Shown: in pieces, positions 30,060 through 40,442 of the stretch
Layout: every line of letters begins with the position of its first letter
Position numbering within the stretch: position 1 is the first letter of the stretch
Assembly: GCA_011390935.1 (NCBI GenBank)
Contig: JAABRL010000001.1
Coordinates: 141,940 to 205,939 of the forward strand
DNA length: 64,000 nucleotides
Reading direction: 5' to 3'
Source of the DNA: Gemmatimonas sp.
GTDB lineage: Bacteria; Gemmatimonadota; Gemmatimonadetes; Gemmatimonadales; Gemmatimonadaceae
Translations under genes and position numbers: made by a program
Notes under the pieces: generated by a model
What the model was told of the DNA's origin: nothing
The model's input: only the letters and a program-made list of their open reading frames with translations
The model's database searches: none

Positions 30060-32548
30060 CGCGCCTCCGGTGTGAGCGTAAGCTGGGCGCGTCGCTGGGC
30101 AAACGGCAGTTCCGCCTGCGTGCGCGGCGTGCGCACCGTGTCGAGCAGTCCCTCTCGCCAACTGCGCAAGCGGTCGTCGTAGCGCACGCTCGCCGGGTGG
30201 CCGGACTGTCCGCCGGGATAGGTCGCCAGGGTGCGGACCTCGTCGCCCAACTCCACCACCATGCGCCAACTCGCGCCGTGCGTACCGGCACCGGTGGACG
30301 GATTGAGCGTGCCGTTGCCTCCCTGCATGGCAACCCCGCTGCGTCCGAGCGAGGGAATGCGCAAGAGGTGATTGATGGTGGCCGTGCGGTGGGACGACCA
30401 CACCCACGCGCCGCTGTCGGGCTCGCCGATGCGCGCGACCAGATCATCGTACGCGGCGGCCAGCGCGTCGGCGAGAATGTCGTCGCGCGTCTCGATTGTA
30501 TTTGTGCCGACTTCGTCCCACCACGGGCTCGTGGGACTGTCGAGCAACATCGCGGTCATCATGTCGGTGGGAATGGGGCCAGACGGCGACCCGGGCTCCG
30601 GTGCGTCGCGCAGCTCATCCCACAGGCGACGGGAGAGCTCCGACATCGCCGCCTCGAAGAGCAGCGCGCGTTGATTGTCTCGTGTGTAGCGACGATCCCA
30701 ATCGGCGAGCAGCTGACCACCGCGCACCAGCGACGGCTTCGGCGGGCCGGTGCGCGCGGCCTGCACGAACGCGGGCACGAACGCATCGGCACGGGCGCTG
30801 CGCGGTTCGGTCTGCCACTCGCGCAGGTCGTTCACGGTGGCGAGGTCGGTGCTGCGCATGAGTTCGTTGATGCGAATCGCCCGCCAGGGTCGCTCCCAAT
30901 CGGTCCCCATGTAGCGCGGCTCGACGCGCGGGTCCATCGGCTGCTGATTCGCCGACGCCAGATACCCCTGCGCGGGGGAAAACGATTGTGGGTACTCCGA
31001 CACGGCCCAATCGCCCAGCCAGTCGCTGCGACGTGTCGACCCATCGCGCAGCACGTCGCCGCGCCCGCTGTCGGGACGAATGGGGTAGCGACCGGTGGAC
31101 CGAATGGCGATCACGCCCTGGCGATCGGCGGCGAGCATGTTCTGCGCCGGCGCGAGGAAGTGTGCGGCCAGGCCATCGAGCAGCTGCTTCGCGGATGTCG
31201 CGCGCGCCGCTCGGTCGAAGACTTCGATTTCTCGACCGTCTCCTTCGAGCACGGTCCACCGATGCGAGATCCAGCGGTCGTTGATGCGGCGCAGCGGACC
31301 GCGATGCGTGAACCGCAACGTGTCTTCGACCAGCAGATCGCCGTTGCCATCGAGATAGCGTTCCACTCGGCGTTCAAGCCGCTGCCACTCGCCATCGAGC
31401 CGATACTGCGTGGGGCTGATCGGATCGTCCACCTCTTCGAGGTAGAAGTCCATGACATCGGCGCCCACGTTCGTGAAAGTCCACGCGACATCGCGTGTGA
31501 AGCCGATCACGATGCCGGGCAGACCGGGAATGGTCACCCCGGAGACATCGAGCGAATCGGGCACCACGAGGTGCGCTTCGTACCAGATGGACGGCAGCGT
31601 GAGTTCGAGGTGCGGATCACCAGCGAGCAGCGCATGTCCGGTGGCGGATTTCGATGGCGCAACCGCCCAGTTGTTGCTGCCCACGGCGTCCGGACCGCGT
31701 TCAGGAAGCCCGAGGGCGACTTGCACGTTGGCGTCACCGAGCGCATTGAGGAGGGCGAGCGCCGTGGAGTCCGGCGCGCCGGGTGCCGGCAGCGTGATCG
31801 GATCTCGGCGTGGCGCCTTCTGGCCGTTCGGCTGAATCGGCTCGACGATGGGGGAGTGCGGTGTGAACAGCGCGAGCGCTGCAGCCGACCCGATACGGGC
31901 CGCGGCGCGCAGATGACGCAACTCGTCTTCCGACGAGGAGAGCGTGTAGCCCATGCGATTCATCATGTGCATCACGTCCACCGGACCGATCAGGCGCGGT
32001 TCACGGCCGAGCAGTTTGTACTCCACCGGCATGTCGCGCGCGGCGAGCCCGCGTGTCCATGCATTCACCCCGTCGGTGTAGGCCGCGGCCATGCGCCACG
32101 TGTGTGTGGTGGTATCGGCGCCGAGTACGCGCTGTTCAGCCGCGCGCGGCATGCCCAGCGCGCGGGTGCTCTGGTCGAGCGGCAGCGCGCGCTCGCCAAC
32201 GAGCTCGGTAAGCGTGCCCCCGCCAGCGCGCGTCTGCAGGTCGATCTGAAAGAGCCGATCGCGAGCCACGACGTATCCGAGCGCGCGATACGCGTCGAGC
32301 GTGTTGGTGGCGAAGATGTGCGGAACGCCGCGGTCATCGTAGGTGATGGAGACCTCGCCCTGCAGCCCCGGAATCGTGCCGGCCGCGATCGGGGGCAGCT
32401 CGGCGGTGCGCACGGAGGCCCAGAGGCCATTGGCAGGATCGAGCAGGGGACCGAGGGCCGGCAGCGGCCCGATCGGACGTGCACCGACGTAGCCAGCGAC
32501 ACCGAGCAGGAGCAGGGCGCCGACCGACCCGAGCCGGGAACGGGGCAT
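30056..32548 (-). CDS. Penicillin acylase family protein (Ntn hydrolase)
   Basis: GVPHIFATNTLDAYRALGYVVARDRLFQIDLQTRAGGGTLTELVG; predicted autocleavage site GSNNWAVAPSKSATGHALLAGDPHL. Start at ATG 32548 preferred over TTG 32632. Confidence 0.92.
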   Translation of the reverse strand: MPRSRLGSVGALLLLGVAGYVGARPIGPLPALGPLLDPANGLWASVRTAELPPIAAGTIPGLQGEVSITYDDRGVPHIFATNTLDAYRALGYVVARDRLFQIDLQTRAGGGTLTELVGERALPLDQSTRALGMPRAAEQRVLGADTTTHTWRMAAAYTDGVNAWTRGLAARDMPVEYKLLGREPRLIGPVDVMHMMNRMGYTLSSSEDELRHLRAAARIGSAAALALFTPHSPIVEPIQPNGQKAPRRDPITLPAPGAPDSTALALLNALGDANVQVALGLPERGPDAVGSNNWAVAPSKSATGHALLAGDPHLELTLPSIWYEAHLVVPDSLDVSGVTIPGLPGIVIGFTRDVAWTFTNVGADVMDFYLEEVDDPISPTQYRLDGEWQRLERRVERYLDGNGDLLVEDTLRFTHRGPLRRINDRWISHRWTVLEGDGREIEVFDRAARATSAKQLLDGLAAHFLAPAQNMLAADRQGVIAIRSTGRYPIRPDSGRGDVLRDGSTRRSDWLGDWAVSEYPQSFSPAQGYLASANQQPMDPRVEPRYMGTDWERPWRAIRINELMRSTDLATVNDLREWQTEPRSARADAFVPAFVQAARTGPPKPSLVRGGQLLADWDRRYTRDNQRALLFEAAMSELSRRLWDELRDAPEPGSPSGPIPTDMMTAMLLDSPTSPWWDEVGTNTIETRDDILADALAAAYDDLVARIGEPDSGAWVWSSHRTATINHLLRIPSLGRSGVAMQGGNGTLNPSTGAGTHGASWRMVVELGDEVRTLATYPGGQSGHPASVRYDDRLRSWREGLLDTVRTPRTQAELPFAQRRAQLTLTPEAR

Positions 32549-32694
32549 GGCGTGTTGGGCAGAGAGACAGAGAGCACGCGCACTCGGCGCGAAACGTTGC
32601 GTCAAACTGGAGGTGGGACGCGGTGACGGCAATACGATGATGGCGGCGTGCTTTTGGTGATGGCGCTGTCAGAGGGTCGCGCTATGATCTGCCC

Positions 32695-33066
32695 ATGTCG
32701 AAAGCGCGGCAGGCGTTGGGGCTGCAGGGAGAGCGCATCGCGGCGCGCTGGTTGCGCCGCGCGGGGTGGTCGGTGCTGGCGCATCGCTTTCGCAGCGGGC
32801 ACCGCGACGTGGATCTGGTCATGCAGCGCGGGAGCGTGATCGCGTTCGTGGAGGTGAAGACGCGTCAGGGGGGCGGGTTCGGGTCGCCGCTCGAGGCGGT
32901 GCACTGGCGCAAGCGGCGCGAGATGAGTCGATCGGCCCATGTCTGGGTGGATCGGCACGGGGTGCCGGGGGCGACCTACCGGTTCGACGTGGTGGGTGTG
33001 CTCGTGGAGAGGGAGCGGGTTCGGGTCCGGCACGTGGAGGACGCGTTCTCGCTGGCGGATGGGTAG
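32695..33066 (+). CDS. UPF0102 (YraN) family protein
   Basis: GERIAARWLRRAGWSVLAHRFRSGHRDVDLVMQRGSVIAFVEVKTRQGGGFGSPLEAV. Confidence 0.92.
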   Translation: MSKARQALGLQGERIAARWLRRAGWSVLAHRFRSGHRDVDLVMQRGSVIAFVEVKTRQGGGFGSPLEAVHWRKRREMSRSAHVWVDRHGVPGATYRFDVVGVLVERERVRVRHVEDAFSLADG

Positions 33067-33129
33067 GGTGGTATTGTGGAAAAGTCCGGGGTTGTCCACG
33101 GCGGAGTTCTTTCGTAGTTTGTTCGGGTC

Positions 33130-33157
33130 TTGGCCGAGTTCGCACGCGGGGTAGATT
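33130..33157 (+). promoter_or_regulatory. Candidate recA promoter TTGGCC-N16-TAGATT
   Basis: -35-like 33130-33135, -10-like 33152-33157, about 50 nt upstream of recA ATG 33208. Confidence 0.4.
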
Positions 33158-33207
33158 CCGTTTCAGCCAGGGCGTCGCACCTCACCTTCACCAACACGGG
33201 TGGAAAC

Positions 33208-34260
<1,053 letters not shown>

Positions 34261-34302
34261 GCGAGGCATCGAGCGCGTCATGCGCGATGCCGGAAGGCGA
34301 GG

Positions 34303-34378
34303 GCCGAGGGGTCGCTCGCGGTGTGAAGTGGTGCCCGGATCACCACGGCTCATCGTGAGTAGCCCCTCGGCTCTTTTT
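34303..34378 (+). terminator. Candidate terminator/attenuator between recA and recX
   Basis: Long-range stem gccgagggg (34303-34311)/cccctcggc (34363-34371) enclosing gtggtg/caccac hairpin (34328-34346), followed by T5 (34374-34378). Confidence 0.5.
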
Positions 34379-34408
34379 CCGCCCGGAACTCCGGGCGAGT
34401 TGGCCAGT

Positions 34409-35044
34409 GTGAGCGAGCATCCTCGCAAGCCGGGGCGCTATCGCGTGCGCCTGGCCGACGACCGTAAGTGGCTGGTGGACGCCGACACCATCGGCACGCT
34501 ACCCGCGCTGCGCGCCGGCACAGCACTCGAGGGCCACGTAGTGGCGCAGCTCGAGGCATCCCATCGCTTTGTGGCCGTGCTCGATCGCGCGCTGGGGTCG
34601 CTCGCGCGGGCGCGTCGCACTCGTCGCGAACTTGCGAGACGGCTGCAGGCGCATGAGCCCGATGCCGAGATCGTGGAGCAGGCACTCGCACGCCTCGAAT
34701 CGCTCGGCCTCCTCGATGATGCCGCGGTCGCGCGCGCCGAGGCCGCATCGCGCTTTCAGCGAGGCGAGGGGACCGGTCGCGTACGGCAGTCGCTCATGCG
34801 CAAAGGAGTGGACCGGGCCGCGATCGATGCCGCCGTGCAAGCCGTCGCCGGTGAGGAAGAGATCGATGAGGGCGCACTGTGCCGGTCGGCCGCCGAGAAG
34901 CGGCTGCGTGCGCTTCGCAGCTACGCGCCCGAGGTGCAACGTCGCCGGCTCACCGGCTTCCTGCTGCGCCGCGGGTTCAGCGGCAGCCATGTGTCGGATG
35001 CCGTGCGCGCCGTGTTGCGCGGGGCGCGCAGCAGCGAGGACTAG
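34409..35044 (+). CDS. recX: Regulatory protein RecX
   Basis: RTRRELARRLQAHEPDAEIVEQALARLESLGLLDDAAVARAEAASRFQRGEGTGRVRQSLMRKGVDR; immediately downstream of recA. GTG 34409 chosen; GTG 34355 is an alternative. Confidence 0.85.
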   Translation: MSEHPRKPGRYRVRLADDRKWLVDADTIGTLPALRAGTALEGHVVAQLEASHRFVAVLDRALGSLARARRTRRELARRLQAHEPDAEIVEQALARLESLGLLDDAAVARAEAASRFQRGEGTGRVRQSLMRKGVDRAAIDAAVQAVAGEEEIDEGALCRSAAEKRLRALRSYAPEVQRRRLTGFLLRRGFSGSHVSDAVRAVLRGARSSED

Positions 35045-35082
35045 CCCCACATTGCCACTCGGCGGGCATATATTTGCACCCT

Positions 35083-37857
35083 ATGCAATCGTCCGAGATC
35101 CGCTCCCGCTTCCTCGCGTTCTTCGAACGCCACGGCCACGTGATTCGTCCGTCGGCCTCGCTCGTCCCCGGCGACGACCCCACGCTGCTGTTCACCAACG
35201 CCGGCATGGTGCCGTTCAAGAAGGTGTTCCTCGGTCTCGAGGACTCCGGCTTTGGCCGTCGAGCCACCACGTCGCAGAAGTGCGTGCGTGCCGGCGGCAA
35301 GCACAACGATCTCGAGCAGGTGGGGCACACCGCCCGGCATCACACCTTCTTCGAGATGCTCGGCAACTTCTCGTTTGGCGACTACTTCAAGCGCGATGCC
35401 ATTCGGTTCGCGTGGGAGTTCGTGACGCAGGAGTTGGGGCTGCCGGCGGAGCATCTGCGCGTGACGGTGTTCTACGAGGACGATGAAGCGCGGCAGCTGT
35501 GGCGCGAGATCTCGGGCATGCCGGAGCATCGAATCTTCGGACTCGGTCACAAGGACAACTTCTGGCAGATGGCCGACACCGGTCCCTGCGGTCCCTGCTC
35601 CGAGATTTACGTGGACCTCGCAGCGCTGGCGAAGGATTGGGCCGTGCCGCAGGGCGCCGAGGGCGCGTGGACGGACAGCAGTGTCTTCGACTTCTCGCAG
35701 GACGACTTCGTGGAGGGCGCCGAAGCGGGACGCTTTCTCGAGATCTGGAACCTCGTCTTCATGCAGTACGACCGGCAGCCGGATGGCACCCTGGTGCCGC
35801 TGCCGAAGCCGAGCGTGGATACCGGGGCGGGGCTGGAGCGCATTGCGGCGGTGAAGCAGGGCGTGACGAACAACTTTCACACCGATCTCTTCCGGCCGTA
35901 CATCGAGAAGGTCGAGCAGATCGTGGGACTGCCGTATCCCTGGCGTCCCGGCGCAGGTGACGGAACGGCGCGCACGGCTGATGGTCGCGTGGTCGACTCC
36001 GCGTCGTATCGCGTGATTGCGGACCATGCGCGCGCGGTGGCGTTCCTTCTGGCGGACGGCGTCTTCCCGAGCAACGAAGGGCGCGGCTACGTGTTGCGCC
36101 GCATTCTGCGCCGCGCGGTGCGTCACGCGTGGCTGCTGGGGCGCCGCGAGCCCACGCTGGTGCACGTGGTGGAAGCCGTGATCGATGCCATGCGCGACCT
36201 GTACCCCGAGCTGCAGCAGCGTCGCTCGCATCTGCTCGCCACCACGCGAGCCGAAGAGGAGCGATTCTTGGCCACGATCGACGGTGGCATGGCGCGTTTC
36301 GACGAGCTTGCGCCGCTTGGCTCTACGCAGGGATCGCTCGCGATGCGCGGGCAGATCGCGGGTGAGGACGTGTTCCGCCTCTACGACACCTACGGCTTCC
36401 CGGTAGACCTTACGGAGCTGATGGCGCGCGAACGCGGCTATCTCGTGGATATCGCGGGCTTCGAGGCCGCGTTGTCGGCGCAGCGCAAGCAGTCGCAGGA
36501 TGATCGCAAGGCGCGCGGGCTCACGGTCGCGGCCGACGACTTCGCCAATCCCGCCGCGTGGGAGCGGGCCGGGGAGCAGGCACTCGATGGTGCATTCGTG
36601 GGCTATGCAACGACCGAGGTACTCACCGAGGTCACGGCGGTCCGCACCCTCGACGACGGCCGTGTGGCCGTGATGCTGCGCGAGTCGCCGTTCTATGCGG
36701 AGTCGGGTGGCCAGGTCAGCGACCACGGCGAGATCGTGGGCAACGGTTGGCGCGTGGACGTGACCGACGTGAAGAAGGCCGACGGACGCATCGCGGCCAT
36801 CGGGACGGCCACGGGCACGATTGCCTTCGGCTCGGTCTCGGCCACTGTGCCATCCGGGCGACGCAAGGACACCGAGCGCAACCACACGGCCACGCACCTG
36901 CTGCACGCCGTGTTGCGCGAGCAGCTCGGCGAGCATGTGCATCAGGCCGGCTCGCTGGTCGCGCCGGATCGACTGCGCTTCGACTTCACGCACCACGGCC
37001 CGATCGACGCCGCGCAGCTGGCTACGATCGAGCAGCTGGTGAACGAAGGGATCTGGCAGGGTGCTCCGGTCGAGATCACCGAACGCAGCTACGACGACGC
37101 TGTGGCGTCCGGCGCGATGGCGCTGTTCGGGGAGAAGTACGGCGATGTGGTGCGCGTGGTGAACATCGCCGGGCTCAGCATGGAGCTGTGCGGCGGCACG
37201 CACGTGCGGAACACGGCCGAGATCGGGCTCTTCCGGATCGTGAGCGAAGGTGGCGTGGCGGCCGGCGTGCGACGCATCGAGGCGGTGACGGGGCGGCGAG
37301 CCTTCGGTCTGCTCAGCGAACGCGACCGTGCGCTCGTACACGTGGGCCAGAAGCTCAAGGTGAACCTGGGCGGCGGCACGGCGGGGCTCGAGGCGCTCGA
37401 GCGCAAAGTCGATTCGGTGATCGAGGAGCGTCGCTCTCTCGAGAAGCGGCTCGATGAGGCCCAGCGTGGGGGCGGCGCCGGCGGCGGAATCGTGGGCACG
37501 CTGCTCGCCGGCAAGCAGAATGCCGGGGGGCTGGGTCTGGTGTTGTCTCGCGTGGACGCGCCCGACGCGAAGTCGCTGCAGGCCGTGGGCGACGCGATTC
37601 GCGAGGGGCTCGGTTCGGGCGTCGGCGTGCTCGGCGCCGATTTCGGCGATGGTAAGGCGGCGTTGCTGGTGGTCGTGACCGATGACCTGCGCGAGCGCGG
37701 CATTCGGGCCGATGCCCTCGTGCGCGACATCGCCGCGATCGTGGGCGGTCGTGGCGGCGGCAAGCCGCACATGGCACAGGCCGGCCTGCCGGATCCGGCG
37801 CGACTCGACGAGGCGCTCGGCGCTGCGGCCGGCATCGTGGCGGCTGCTGGCGCATGA
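35083..37857 (+). CDS. alaS: Alanyl-tRNA synthetase
   Basis: IRSRFLAFFERHGHVIRPSASLVPGDDPTLLFTNAGMVPFKKVFLG; HxxxH ...RNHTATHLLHAVLRE; MELCGGTHVRNTAEIGLF. Confidence 0.98.
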   Translation: MQSSEIRSRFLAFFERHGHVIRPSASLVPGDDPTLLFTNAGMVPFKKVFLGLEDSGFGRRATTSQKCVRAGGKHNDLEQVGHTARHHTFFEMLGNFSFGDYFKRDAIRFAWEFVTQELGLPAEHLRVTVFYEDDEARQLWREISGMPEHRIFGLGHKDNFWQMADTGPCGPCSEIYVDLAALAKDWAVPQGAEGAWTDSSVFDFSQDDFVEGAEAGRFLEIWNLVFMQYDRQPDGTLVPLPKPSVDTGAGLERIAAVKQGVTNNFHTDLFRPYIEKVEQIVGLPYPWRPGAGDGTARTADGRVVDSASYRVIADHARAVAFLLADGVFPSNEGRGYVLRRILRRAVRHAWLLGRREPTLVHVVEAVIDAMRDLYPELQQRRSHLLATTRAEEERFLATIDGGMARFDELAPLGSTQGSLAMRGQIAGEDVFRLYDTYGFPVDLTELMARERGYLVDIAGFEAALSAQRKQSQDDRKARGLTVAADDFANPAAWERAGEQALDGAFVGYATTEVLTEVTAVRTLDDGRVAVMLRESPFYAESGGQVSDHGEIVGNGWRVDVTDVKKADGRIAAIGTATGTIAFGSVSATVPSGRRKDTERNHTATHLLHAVLREQLGEHVHQAGSLVAPDRLRFDFTHHGPIDAAQLATIEQLVNEGIWQGAPVEITERSYDDAVASGAMALFGEKYGDVVRVVNIAGLSMELCGGTHVRNTAEIGLFRIVSEGGVAAGVRRIEAVTGRRAFGLLSERDRALVHVGQKLKVNLGGGTAGLEALERKVDSVIEERRSLEKRLDEAQRGGGAGGGIVGTLLAGKQNAGGLGLVLSRVDAPDAKSLQAVGDAIREGLGSGVGVLGADFGDGKAALLVVVTDDLRERGIRADALVRDIAAIVGGRGGGKPHMAQAGLPDPARLDEALGAAAGIVAAAGA

Positions 37858-38186
37858 GCGTGAGCCCCGCGACCGTGTCGGCGTGGTTGGATCAGCTCAC
37901 GCCTCCGCCGCCGCCGGCGCTGCATCACCGGCTGCGCGAGTTGCTGTCGGCGGACGCGCATCGTCCCTATGCCGACGTGCCGGCCGTCTGTCTGGCGGCC
38001 GGTGAAGCACGTCTCGCCACCCTGCTTGCCGAGCGCGCGACCAATCGCGCCTCGGCGCTCGACCTGCTCGCGGTTGATGCCCTCGTGACGTACGCGTTCG
38101 AGGCCGCGGCCGATGCGCCGGATACGATGGAGCGGCTGGCAGCTGACTCGATGATCCGAATCGCGGAGATTCCGGAGGCGTCCTGA
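37854..38186 (+). CDS. Hypothetical protein
   Basis: 110 aa; overlaps alaS stop (ATGA) and is followed without gap by the PHP-domain gene. Confidence 0.65.
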   Translation: MSVSPATVSAWLDQLTPPPPPALHHRLRELLSADAHRPYADVPAVCLAAGEARLATLLAERATNRASALDLLAVDALVTYAFEAAADAPDTMERLAADSMIRIAEIPEAS

Positions 38187-38929
38187 TCGACCTGCACACG
38201 CACCTCCTCCCGGGGGTCGATGACGGTTCCCCCTCGCTCGAGGTGAGTGTGCCGATTCTGGAGCGCTTCCGGGACGACGGGGTGACGCTACTGGTGTGCA
38301 CCCCGCACTTGCAGGCGTCGCAGGCTGTAGCCGCACCGATTGCGGCGCACCGCGCGATTCTGGAGACGCTGCGGGCCCACGTGCCCGCGCCGGCGCTGGC
38401 GCTGGGGTGGGAGATCATGCTTGACCAGCCCGGGGTGGATCTCACGCACCCCGACCTCACGCTCGGCGACTCCCGGGCGCTACTGGTGGAGTTCAGCATT
38501 GGCGGTATTCCCCGTGGCGCCCTGAGCGAGCTGAGACGCATTGCGCGTTCTGGTCGCACTCCGATTCTGGCGCACCCGGAGCGGTACTACGGCTGCACCG
38601 TGGAGCTGGTGCGCGAGTTCCGGAAGCTCGGCGTGGTGATTCAGACCGATGTGACGGTGCTGCTCGGGCGCGGCGCGCCGAGTGAGATCGCGCGCGATCT
38701 GCTGGCCGCCGGCCTGGTGGACATTCTCGCGTCGGACAACCATGGGGACCGGCGCTCGCTCGCCGCCGGTCGGGACTGGCTGCTGGAGCAGGGCGCCTCG
38801 GCGGACCAAGTGGCGCTGCTTACGAGCCGCAATGCGGAGCTCGTGCTGGCCGACGAGGACCCCGAGCCGGTACCACCGCTGTCCACTGGTGGGGCGCTGC
38901 AGCGCATCAAACGACTCTTCGGGCGGTAG
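38183..38929 (+). CDS. PHP-domain tyrosine phosphatase, CpsB/CapC-like (near-cognate start proposed)
   Basis: (M)IDLHTHLLPGVDDGSPSLE metal-binding motif; VCTPHLQ; ILAHPERYYG; ILASDNHGDRRS. First ATG/GTG/TTG in frame is only at 38243, after the metal motif. Confidence 0.85.
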   Translation: MIDLHTHLLPGVDDGSPSLEVSVPILERFRDDGVTLLVCTPHLQASQAVAAPIAAHRAILETLRAHVPAPALALGWEIMLDQPGVDLTHPDLTLGDSRALLVEFSIGGIPRGALSELRRIARSGRTPILAHPERYYGCTVELVREFRKLGVVIQTDVTVLLGRGAPSEIARDLLAAGLVDILASDNHGDRRSLAAGRDWLLEQGASADQVALLTSRNAELVLADEDPEPVPPLSTGGALQRIKRLFGR

Positions 38930-39034
38930 GTCGGTAGCTCCGGCGGAGGACGCGGGCTGCCATATTGCGGGGGTCGTGGTGGCGCGCACTGTGGCGCGCT
39001 GCCAGCGCATCTCCCCCCATCCGAAGCCCGCTGC

Positions 39035-39598
39035 ATGTCCGAGTCGATCACCAAGGCGCTGTACGACCTCGCTGAGACCGCCCGTCGAACGGCCGACCAG
39101 TTGGCCCCGCAGATTGCGGAAGCGGCCGCCATGGTGCGCCGCACGTTGGAGGGTGGGGGCACGCTTTTGTTCTGCGGAAACGGCGGATCGGCGGCCGATG
39201 CGCAGCATATGGCCACCGAGTATGTGGTGCGCTACATGAAGAATCGTCGCGCGTATCCGGCGATCGCACTCACGACGGACACGTCGCTGTTGACTGCTGC
39301 AGGCAACGATATCGGCTTCGATCACATATTTTCTCGACAGATCGAAGCGCTCGCAAAGGAATGTGATTTGTTGATAATTCATTCCACATCGGGCAACTCG
39401 CCGAACGTGCTGGAAGCTGCGAAGGCCGCGCGTGCGAAAGGGGTGCCGGTGCTGTCGCTGGCCGCGCGAGACGGAGGTGCGCTGCGCGCGCTGAGTGATC
39501 TCATGCTGATCGTGCCGACCGATCGCACTGATCGCGCTCAAGAGATCCACTTGTGCCTTCAGCACCTCATTTGCGAGTCCATCGAAGGGACGATCTGA
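39035..39598 (+). CDS. gmhA: Phosphoheptose isomerase (sedoheptulose-7-phosphate isomerase)
   Basis: LFCGNGGSAADAQHMATEYVVRY, HSTSGNSPNVLEAAKAARAKGV, DRAQEIHLCLQHLICESIE. Confidence 0.95.
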   Translation: MSESITKALYDLAETARRTADQLAPQIAEAAAMVRRTLEGGGTLLFCGNGGSAADAQHMATEYVVRYMKNRRAYPAIALTTDTSLLTAAGNDIGFDHIFSRQIEALAKECDLLIIHSTSGNSPNVLEAAKAARAKGVPVLSLAARDGGALRALSDLMLIVPTDRTDRAQEIHLCLQHLICESIEGTI

Positions 39599-39674
39599 TG
39601 TGACGTGCTACCGCTATTCTCTAAACAACAGTTTCACATATCTTTATGGTGTACCACCTAATGTCAGTTATCAC

Positions 39675-40442
39675 ATGAGATCCCCTCTGATTTCACTTGA
39701 AGGCAAGCGCGCGATCGTGACCGGCGGATCGCGTGGCATCGGTGCTGCGACGGCCGAGCTGCTCGCGCGTGCCGGCGCCAACGTCGTCATCGGCTATCGC
39801 AGCAGGACGGCCGAGGCGAACGACGTCGCGACCAGGTGCGCCTCCCACGGCGTGCTTGCTTTTCCACATCAAGCGGACTTGTCCACATTACAGGGGAATG
39901 AGGCGCTCTTCGATCACGCCTTCGCCGAGCTCGGTGGTGTGGATATCTTTGTGGGTAACTCCGGTGTTTGGCCCGATTTGCCCGTCGCTGTGGAAAACTT
40001 GGACGACGATCGCTGGCGTTCCACATTGGCGCTGAACGTCGACGGCGTCTTCTATGGATGCCGACTCGCGGCGCGACGGGTCAGCGCGGGGGGTCGGATC
40101 GTGATCGTGTCGAGCACCGCCGGCCAGCGCGGCGAGGCGTTCCACGCCGACTATGCGGCAAGCAAGGGCGCGGTGATTTCGTTCGTGAAGTCGCTCGCCG
40201 TGGAGCTCGCCCCGCGCGATATCACCGTCAATACGGTCGCCCCCGGCTGGGTCGATACCGACGCCGTCAGCCGCCCCTTCGCGGGCGAGGGACGCTCGGC
40301 CATCGAGGCCGCCATTCCGCTCGGCCGCGTCGCTTCGGCGGCCGACATCGCCGGTCCGATCGCCTTCCTCTGCTCAGATCTGGCACGCCACGTGACCGGT
40401 GAAGTGGTCAACGTGAACGGCGGGAGCGTGCTCTGCGGATAG
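39675..40442 (+). CDS. Short-chain dehydrogenase/reductase (FabG-like)
   Basis: GKRAIVTGGSRGIGAATAELLARAGA; YAASKGAVISFVKSLAVELAPRDITVNTVAPGWVDTDAV; HVTGEVVNVNGGSVLCG. Confidence 0.93.
   Translation: MRSPLISLEGKRAIVTGGSRGIGAATAELLARAGANVVIGYRSRTAEANDVATRCASHGVLAFPHQADLSTLQGNEALFDHAFAELGGVDIFVGNSGVWPDLPVAVENLDDDRWRSTLALNVDGVFYGCRLAARRVSAGGRIVIVSSTAGQRGEAFHADYAASKGAVISFVKSLAVELAPRDITVNTVAPGWVDTDAVSRPFAGEGRSAIEAAIPLGRVASAADIAGPIAFLCSDLARHVTGEVVNVNGGSVLCG

Noticed and set aside
30197-32626. 809-aa plus-strand ORF opposite the penicillin acylase gene
   Set aside because: Same antisense GC artefact; the minus-strand product has clear family motifs.
35041-37770. 909-aa antisense ORF opposite alaS
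   Set aside because: Antisense artefact; alaS is unambiguous.
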